64,000 nt of DNA. Source: VXNE01 sp965116625 (GTDB lineage Bacteria > Pseudomonadota > Gammaproteobacteria > Pseudomonadales > Azotimanducaceae). Positions 59,508 to 64,000 of the stretch are shown piece by piece. A program made the position numbers and the translations under genes. The stretch is from positions 4,490,683-4,554,682 of the forward strand of contig OZ220717.1 in the NCBI GenBank assembly GCA_965116625.1, written 5' to 3'. Numbering within the stretch: position 1 is the stretch's first letter; each line of letters starts with the position of its first letter. The notes below the pieces were generated by a model. That model was not told the origin of the DNA and searched no databases. It worked only from the letters and a program-made list of their open reading frames with translations.

Positions 59508-60308
59508 TCAACGTTCGACCTCGATCTCGTATCGCGAACGCAACGACTCGTAGTAGCGTGCGTTTGCATCTGCACGGCGTTTCGCGTCGAGGTCGCTTGC
59601 GACCTTCTCTTGCACCTCTTGGTAACCAGGTGCGCGTGCGTGGGTCCGTTGGTTGACGCGCACCAGGTGGTAGCCGTAACCGGACTCGACCGGGCCTTGC
59701 CAACCGTCTCCGGTGAGCCTGGCCAGTGATTCGGAGAACCCGGCGCCGAAGTCCTTGCGAACGTCGGCCTCGGAGACGTTGGCGAAGGTGTCGGACAACA
59801 TGAAAGGATCGCCGAGTGTGCGCCAGTTGGTCTCGTCGACACGGTGTGCCGCGGCGATCGCGTCCTCGCGCGGCGCCGCACGTGCATCGGGACTGAAGTA
59901 AACGTGCGAGAAGGAGTATCGCGCCGGTATTCGGTAGCGCTCGGCGTTCGCTTGGAAAAACTCGATACGCTCTGCGTCGGTCGCCGGCTCGAGTAGCGCG
60001 AGATCCTCGGTCAAGAACGTCAGCTTTTGAGCGAGACGGCGCCGGATGATGACGTCGTTGTCGTCGAGACCGATCTTCCGCGCCTCCCGCACCAGTATCT
60101 CTTCTCGAACATGCGCGTCGATCAAACCGTCGAGCTCTGTCCGAGTCGGCGGGCGGCCCATCTGAATCTGCCATTGATCTTGCAGTCGCTCGATATCCAG
60201 CGGTCCAACGCGCACGAGATCCGGGCCGCTGGAACGCCACGCGTCTACGCCAAAGATCGCGGCGCCGATCAACAGGAATGCCACCAACGGGTCTTTGAGA
60301 TATTTCAC
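59508..60308 (-). CDS. Membrane-anchored parvulin-type peptidyl-prolyl isomerase
   Basis: 266 residues with an N-terminal anchor (KDPLVAFLLIGAAIFGVDAW), an N-terminal SurA-like helical part (TELDGLIDAHVREEILVREA, RRRLAQKLTFLTEDL) and a PPIC-like domain (ARYSFSHVYFSP, VSEADVRKDFGAGFSESLAR, WQGPVESGYGYHLVRVNQRT). It folds proteins in the periplasm. It precedes HupE and DUF3604 in the same direction, separated from HupE by 287 bp containing the inverted repeat. Confidence 0.82.
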   Translation of the reverse strand: MKYLKDPLVAFLLIGAAIFGVDAWRSSGPDLVRVGPLDIERLQDQWQIQMGRPPTRTELDGLIDAHVREEILVREARKIGLDDNDVIIRRRLAQKLTFLTEDLALLEPATDAERIEFFQANAERYRIPARYSFSHVYFSPDARAAPREDAIAAAHRVDETNWRTLGDPFMLSDTFANVSEADVRKDFGAGFSESLARLTGDGWQGPVESGYGYHLVRVNQRTHARAPGYQEVQEKVASDLDAKRRADANARYYESLRSRYEIEVER

Positions 60309-60383
60309 CGCGCTGTTTGCCGCCCTACGGCCTGGCGAGAGCTTCCTGGTTTGCCCCGTCTGACCGAAAGGACAGGTTCCCGT

Positions 60384-61508
60384 TCAAAGATCCGCCAGGT
60401 CCACCGCCTTGCCGGTACGTGCCGACTCGTAGATACCAAACAGGACCTTCATGGAACCAAGGATGTCCTTGCCACTACTGATCGGCTCTTTGCCTTCCTG
60501 GCAGCACTCCGCGAAGTGGAGAATCTCGTTGGTGAAGCAGTCGCCGCTGGGTAACCCCCAGTTGCCGGGCGCGAGCTGGTGGTAGTAGCCCATGATGTCT
60601 TCCATCCCTCTCAACTGCCTCACCGGGTCGCGCCGGTTCAGCACGGGCTCGGTTCCCGGCTCGTCCCGGTCCGGCGACGACACCACCACGGGGCCGAAAT
60701 GGTCACCGCGATAGATCGGGAACACCGGCAGCGAATTGAGGGCGCCCCTGTCCCCAAGGAGCGTGTACTGCTGACCCACCGGGCCCCGGGTCGCGCACCA
60801 GGAACAGAGCACCGTTCCCACGGCGCCGTTTTCGAACTCCAGCGTGGCGCAGAGAATGTCCTCGGCACCGTTGATCAGTCGGGATGAGACTGTCCTGGTC
60901 ACGCCGTTAACCCGCTTTACGTCCCCGACGAGGTGCCTCACCAGGTCCACTTCGTGAATCGTGTTGGTCATGCCGATACCGCCGCCGGCATGGCCATCGA
61001 GCATCCAGTGTCCCTCGCGCAGTCTCCCGACGGCGTTCATCAGGATGTCGATGCGCGCCGCCCGGATCGTTCCGAGTTCCCCGGCACCCAGGAGCTGCCG
61101 CACCGCCTCCGTTGACGGTGAGAAGCGCAACATGTGGGCGATCATGAGGGTCACGCCCGCCTTGTCGGCCGCGGCGATCATGTCGCGGCATTCCTGCATG
61201 TTGTTGCCCATCGGCTTTTCGACCAGGGCATGCTTGCCGGCCTCGGCCGCCGCGATCACGATCGGCGCATGGGTGTGGTGACTGGTGCAGATGTCCACGG
61301 CATCGATATCCGCTTCGGCCAGCATCTTCTCGTAGTCGAGGTAGATGTCATCGACGCCCGCTTCCCTGGCGCGTTCCTGCGCCGCCTCTTCGACGATGTC
61401 GCAGACGGCAGTGAGCTTTACCTTGTCCGGAAACTGCTCGTAGACCGGCAGGTGTGCCCGGGATATTCCGCCCGTTCCGATCAGCCCGATTTTGAATGGC
61501 TCAGACAT
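60384..61508 (-). CDS. Gfo/Idh/MocA-family NAD(P)-dependent oxidoreductase
   Basis: 374 residues, ATG 61508 behind AAGGAG. Rossmann domain IGLIGTGGISRAHLPVYEQF, then ADIDAVDICTSHHTHAPIVI, HALVEKPMGNN (the conserved EKP), and GGGIGMTNTIHEVDLVRHLV at the catalytic His region. Members oxidise or reduce sugars, inositols and amino-polyol compounds. The partner genes are unknown; the gene is monocistronic behind a family B repeat. The substrate is not assignable. Confidence 0.88.
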   Translation of the reverse strand: MSEPFKIGLIGTGGISRAHLPVYEQFPDKVKLTAVCDIVEEAAQERAREAGVDDIYLDYEKMLAEADIDAVDICTSHHTHAPIVIAAAEAGKHALVEKPMGNNMQECRDMIAAADKAGVTLMIAHMLRFSPSTEAVRQLLGAGELGTIRAARIDILMNAVGRLREGHWMLDGHAGGGIGMTNTIHEVDLVRHLVGDVKRVNGVTRTVSSRLINGAEDILCATLEFENGAVGTVLCSWCATRGPVGQQYTLLGDRGALNSLPVFPIYRGDHFGPVVVSSPDRDEPGTEPVLNRRDPVRQLRGMEDIMGYYHQLAPGNWGLPSGDCFTNEILHFAECCQEGKEPISSGKDILGSMKVLFGIYESARTGKAVDLADL

Positions 61509-61629
61509 TGTTCGCTCCTTACTGCATGGACACGCCGGTCACTCCACCCGCTGCGGCTGAAGCGTTCGGTCGCTTCGATCAGCGTCAGGCGGATCCGGGA
61601 AGCGCGGGACACCCAAGAATAACTGGAGC

Positions 61630-61673
61630 CCCCGCAAGCGCCAGATTCTACTTCATCGCCGGAGTCTATCGGC
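61630..61673 (-). repeat. Family B repeat: tRNA-Ser-leader-like element
   Basis: Minus strand: CCGATAGACTCCGGCGATGA, then AGTAGAATCTGGCGCTTGCG. It matches the tRNA-Ser leader at 46891-46940 and its duplicate (TAGACTCSG... GAATCTGGCGCTTG). A TAGAAT box (plausible -10) is included. It lies 120 bp before the oxidoreductase start and may be its promoter. Confidence 0.55.
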
Positions 61674-61779
61674 CCAGGCGTGGGTGGCGACCGCCTCCCC
61701 TCGAGTCCCGGCATTCGATGTAGCAGCGTGCAGGTCCGGGTGCTAGACTCGCCCGCCCTTCCCGCTCCAGGACACCCCA

Positions 61780-62850
61780 ATGACCCGGTTTGGCGTCTTG
61801 CTTCCCGGGTGCCTCGCACTCGCAATTTCCTGTCCCGCGCTGGCGCAGCCGTTTCACTTCGTGGCGCTAGGCGACACGGCGTACAACCCGCCGGACGACT
61901 ACCCCGTGTATCGGGCGCTGATCGAGACCATCAATTCGACCGGTCCGGCGTTCACCATTCACGTCGGCGATACGTGGGGAGTGATGGACTGCAGCGACGC
62001 CGAACACCAGCGGATCCGGGGCTTTTTCGCAGAGTACGACCATCCTGTGATCTATACCCCGGGCGACAACGAGTGGGTCGACTGTGCCAAATCGGAAGTC
62101 ATCGAACTGGGCCGTCGATTCCTGTCGGGAACACCGACCGAGGAAGATATGGCAACCGTTGTGGCGGCGAAGTCGCTGGACGGCAGTTTCGCCCGTACGC
62201 TCTCCGCTGACGGCTTCTCCAGTCTCGCAAGCATCCGAAAGACGTTCTTCGCTACCAACAAGAGCCTTGGCGCGAACCCCATGGAGCTGACCAGGCAAGC
62301 CGATGTCTCGGAGTTTGCCGACATGGTCGAGAACGCCCTTTGGGCGCACCAGGGGGTTGTCTTCGGCACCGTCCATGTGACCGGGACCGCAAACAACTTC
62401 TTCATCAACGACGAGGACCGGGCGCTGGAAGCGATTGCCCGCAACAAGGCCAACGTCGCGTGGATCAAACAGATCTTCGAGAAAGCGGAGGAGAGCGACG
62501 CAAAGGCCGTGGTGATCGCCCTGCATGCGGCGCTCTTTACGGATCGCCGAGACGGTGAGTTCACCGGGATCTCGGTGCGTGGCGGGGCCACGGGCCCGTT
62601 CTACTGGACCGCGTGGGCCATTCGCGACCTGGGAGGCGAGTTCGGGCGTCCCGTCCTCGTCGTCCACGGCGACTTCCACGAGTTCGAGATCGACCGTCCG
62701 TTCCTGGTCTCGGCTGGCGAAACCCAGCCGCCGCAATACGCCAACATCACGAGGTTGCAGGTGTACGGCTCACCCGAGATCAAGGCGGTGCGCGTGTCCG
62801 TCGAGCCGGACACGCCCTGGGTTTTCAGCTTTTCGCCACTGCACAACTGA
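61780..62850 (+). CDS. Secreted metallophosphoesterase-like protein
   Basis: 356 residues. Signal peptide (LLPGCLALAISCPALAQP) followed by a calcineurin-like phosphoesterase fold with FVALGDTAYNP, FTIHVGDTWGVMD, YTPGDNEWVDC and LVVHGDFHEFEIDRP. The motifs D-x-H/G-GD-x-GD(N) are partly altered: GDTAY in the first motif lacks the usual DxH, but GDNEW and HGDFH are kept. It is probably periplasmic and metal-dependent; the substrate is unknown. TAGACT (61744-61749) is a possible -10. Confidence 0.75.
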   Translation: MTRFGVLLPGCLALAISCPALAQPFHFVALGDTAYNPPDDYPVYRALIETINSTGPAFTIHVGDTWGVMDCSDAEHQRIRGFFAEYDHPVIYTPGDNEWVDCAKSEVIELGRRFLSGTPTEEDMATVVAAKSLDGSFARTLSADGFSSLASIRKTFFATNKSLGANPMELTRQADVSEFADMVENALWAHQGVVFGTVHVTGTANNFFINDEDRALEAIARNKANVAWIKQIFEKAEESDAKAVVIALHAALFTDRRDGEFTGISVRGGATGPFYWTAWAIRDLGGEFGRPVLVVHGDFHEFEIDRPFLVSAGETQPPQYANITRLQVYGSPEIKAVRVSVEPDTPWVFSFSPLHN

Positions 62851-63002
62851 TCGACGCCGAATGCGGCCCTGCCGCCAACGCGACTGCTGAAGCGACTACC
62901 GCCCCAGCTTCCATGGAAGTACGCCTCCAGCGAGGGGGCAACGCCGGCGCTTCCCTACGCGTCAGCGGTCGGGGAACATTCCCCGGCTGAAGGCTCCGGT
63001 TG

Positions 63003-64000
63003 TCAGCGGTCCAACGCCGCCATCATCACGAGCAGGTCACAGACCCGGTTCGAATATCCCCACTCGTTGTCGTACCAGCACAGCGCCTTCAGGTATCGGC
63101 CGCCCGAAACCTGGGTAAACGAGGCGTCGTAGATGGATGAGTGCGGATTGCCGATGATGTCGGAGGAGACCACCGGTTCACGCGTGAACTCGAGGACATC
63201 TCGCAGGCGCTGCGAGTCCGCGGCAGTCTGCACCGCATCGTGCACGGCGTCGACGGTGGCGGGCTTTTCCAGTTCCACGAACAGGTCCACCACCGAACCG
63301 TCGGGCACCGGCACGCGGGACGCGATGCCGTCGAGACGTCCGTTCAGTTCCGGCAGGACTTCCCCCACCGCCCTGGCGGCGCCGGTGGAAGTAGGGATGA
63401 TGTTCTCCGCCGCCGCGCGGCTGCGCCGCCAGTCCGAGTGGGGCACGTCCGCCAGGCTCTGGTCGTTCGTGTAGGCATGTACCGTGTTGATGACGCCCTC
63501 GCGGATACCGAAACTGTCGTGGAGCACCTTGGCGACCGGCGCAAGGCAGTTGGTGGTGCAGCTTGCATTGGAGACGACGCGGTGACCGGGCTCAAGCTCG
63601 TCCTCGTTGACGCCGAGCACGACAGTGAGGTCGACACGGTCCTTGGCGGGGACCGTGAGCACCGCCCGTTTCGCGCCCGCCTCGAGATGCATCGCCACCT
63701 GCTCCCGGGTGAGGAAGACGCCGGTGGACTCGACCACGGCGTCCACCGCGAGCTCCGCCCAGGGCAGACTGCGGGGATCCCGTTCCTGGACCATTCGCGC
63801 GCGGGTATGCGGCGTGACCAGTTCGCCGTTCTCGATGGCGACGCCGCCGTCGAAGCGGCCCATCACCGTGTCGTAGTTGAGCAGATAGGCCAGGGCGTCG
63901 TGGTCGAACAGGTCGTTGATCGCGACGATCTCGATCTGGTCGGTGGCCTCGGCAATCCGGAAGACGGCTCGGCCGATCCGCCCGAATCCATTGATGGCAA
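63003..64000 (-). CDS. gap: Glyceraldehyde-3-phosphate dehydrogenase (type I), N-terminus beyond window
   Basis: The gene continues past the right edge; 332 residues are visible, starting inside the first beta strand (AINGFGRIGRAVFRIAEATD). The catalytic Cys motif SNASCTTNCLAP, the following THAYTNDQSLADVPHSDWRR, RAAAENIIPTSTGAARAVGE and the C-terminal YDNEWGYSNRV are present. This is the NAD-dependent glycolytic/gluconeogenic enzyme. It ends at 63003, and an imperfect hairpin (CGGGGAACATTCCCCG, near 62973-62987) lies just downstream of the gene. No operon partner is visible. Confidence 0.93.
   Translation of the reverse strand, partial: AINGFGRIGRAVFRIAEATDQIEIVAINDLFDHDALAYLLNYDTVMGRFDGGVAIENGELVTPHTRARMVQERDPRSLPWAELAVDAVVESTGVFLTREQVAMHLEAGAKRAVLTVPAKDRVDLTVVLGVNEDELEPGHRVVSNASCTTNCLAPVAKVLHDSFGIREGVINTVHAYTNDQSLADVPHSDWRRSRAAAENIIPTSTGAARAVGEVLPELNGRLDGIASRVPVPDGSVVDLFVELEKPATVDAVHDAVQTAADSQRLRDVLEFTREPVVSSDIIGNPHSSIYDASFTQVSGGRYLKALCWYDNEWGYSNRVCDLLVMMAALDR

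Overview
The window reads as a GC-rich (roughly 65%) chromosome segment of a Gram-negative bacterium, most likely an environmental, aerobic gammaproteobacterium. I infer this from four TonB-dependent receptors, LacI and SSS-symporter catabolic modules, a ZrgA/DUF3299-type zinc ABC locus, and frequent GTG/TTG starts behind good Shine-Dalgarno sequences. No rRNA, CRISPR array, integrase or transposase was found. Both ends cut genes: a SnoaL-like protein on the left and glyceraldehyde-3-phosphate dehydrogenase on the right.

Layout. (1) 1-1111: two SnoaL-like genes. (2) 1236-4041: a tightly overlapping four-gene cassette (double-HTH regulator, small protein, HNH nuclease, PD-(D/E)XK-like protein) behind a perfect inverted repeat. 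This is the best candidate for an undescribed defence-type system. (3) 4223-23202: a dispersed catabolic regulon of two paralogous SSS symporters, a LacI regulator, a MetE-like protein, SnoaL-like proteins, a HisD/HpsN-like dehydrogenase, a bicupin protein and a TonB receptor. A 15-nt motif (TTRCATTSGMAGTAC) lies upstream of four of these units. Acyltransferase, DUF433, DUF2442/DUF4160, TPR-sulfotransferase and a duplicated 92-aa membrane-protein pair lie between them. (4) 23548-28360: alpha/beta hydrolase, sulfatase, a secreted hypothetical protein and a PLP decarboxylase. (5) 28526-35152: a probable zinc-acquisition locus, with a TonB receptor behind a Zur-like palindrome, a CbiX-like lipoprotein, and DUF3299, permease, ATPase and His-rich DUF2796 genes. 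(6) 35343-44047: an Oar-like TonB receptor, an HTH regulator, a fatty-acid-hydroxylase-like gene, an HTTM-DCC fusion and an SLC23 permease. (7) 44156-47127: a type II restriction-modification pair beside tandem tRNA-Ser(CGA) copies, one of which is interrupted in its T-loop by an 89-nt multi-hairpin insert. (8) 47231-64000: a luciferase-like oxidoreductase, two DUF3604 paralogues, a TonB receptor, CoA-transferase subunits, a solute-binding protein, HupE/UreJ, a parvulin, a Gfo/Idh/MocA oxidoreductase, a metallophosphoesterase and GAPDH.

Two families of short interspersed repeats run through the window. Family A is about 60-110 bp, begins at or beside a TAG stop in TAGCGYCAYGAAATCCG and contains one or two hairpins; I count seven copies in intergenic gaps. 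Family B is the tRNA-Ser leader, also found upstream of the 61508 oxidoreductase gene. Together with the shared 15-nt promoter motif and the interrupted tRNA, these are the main non-coding signals that gene annotation alone would miss.
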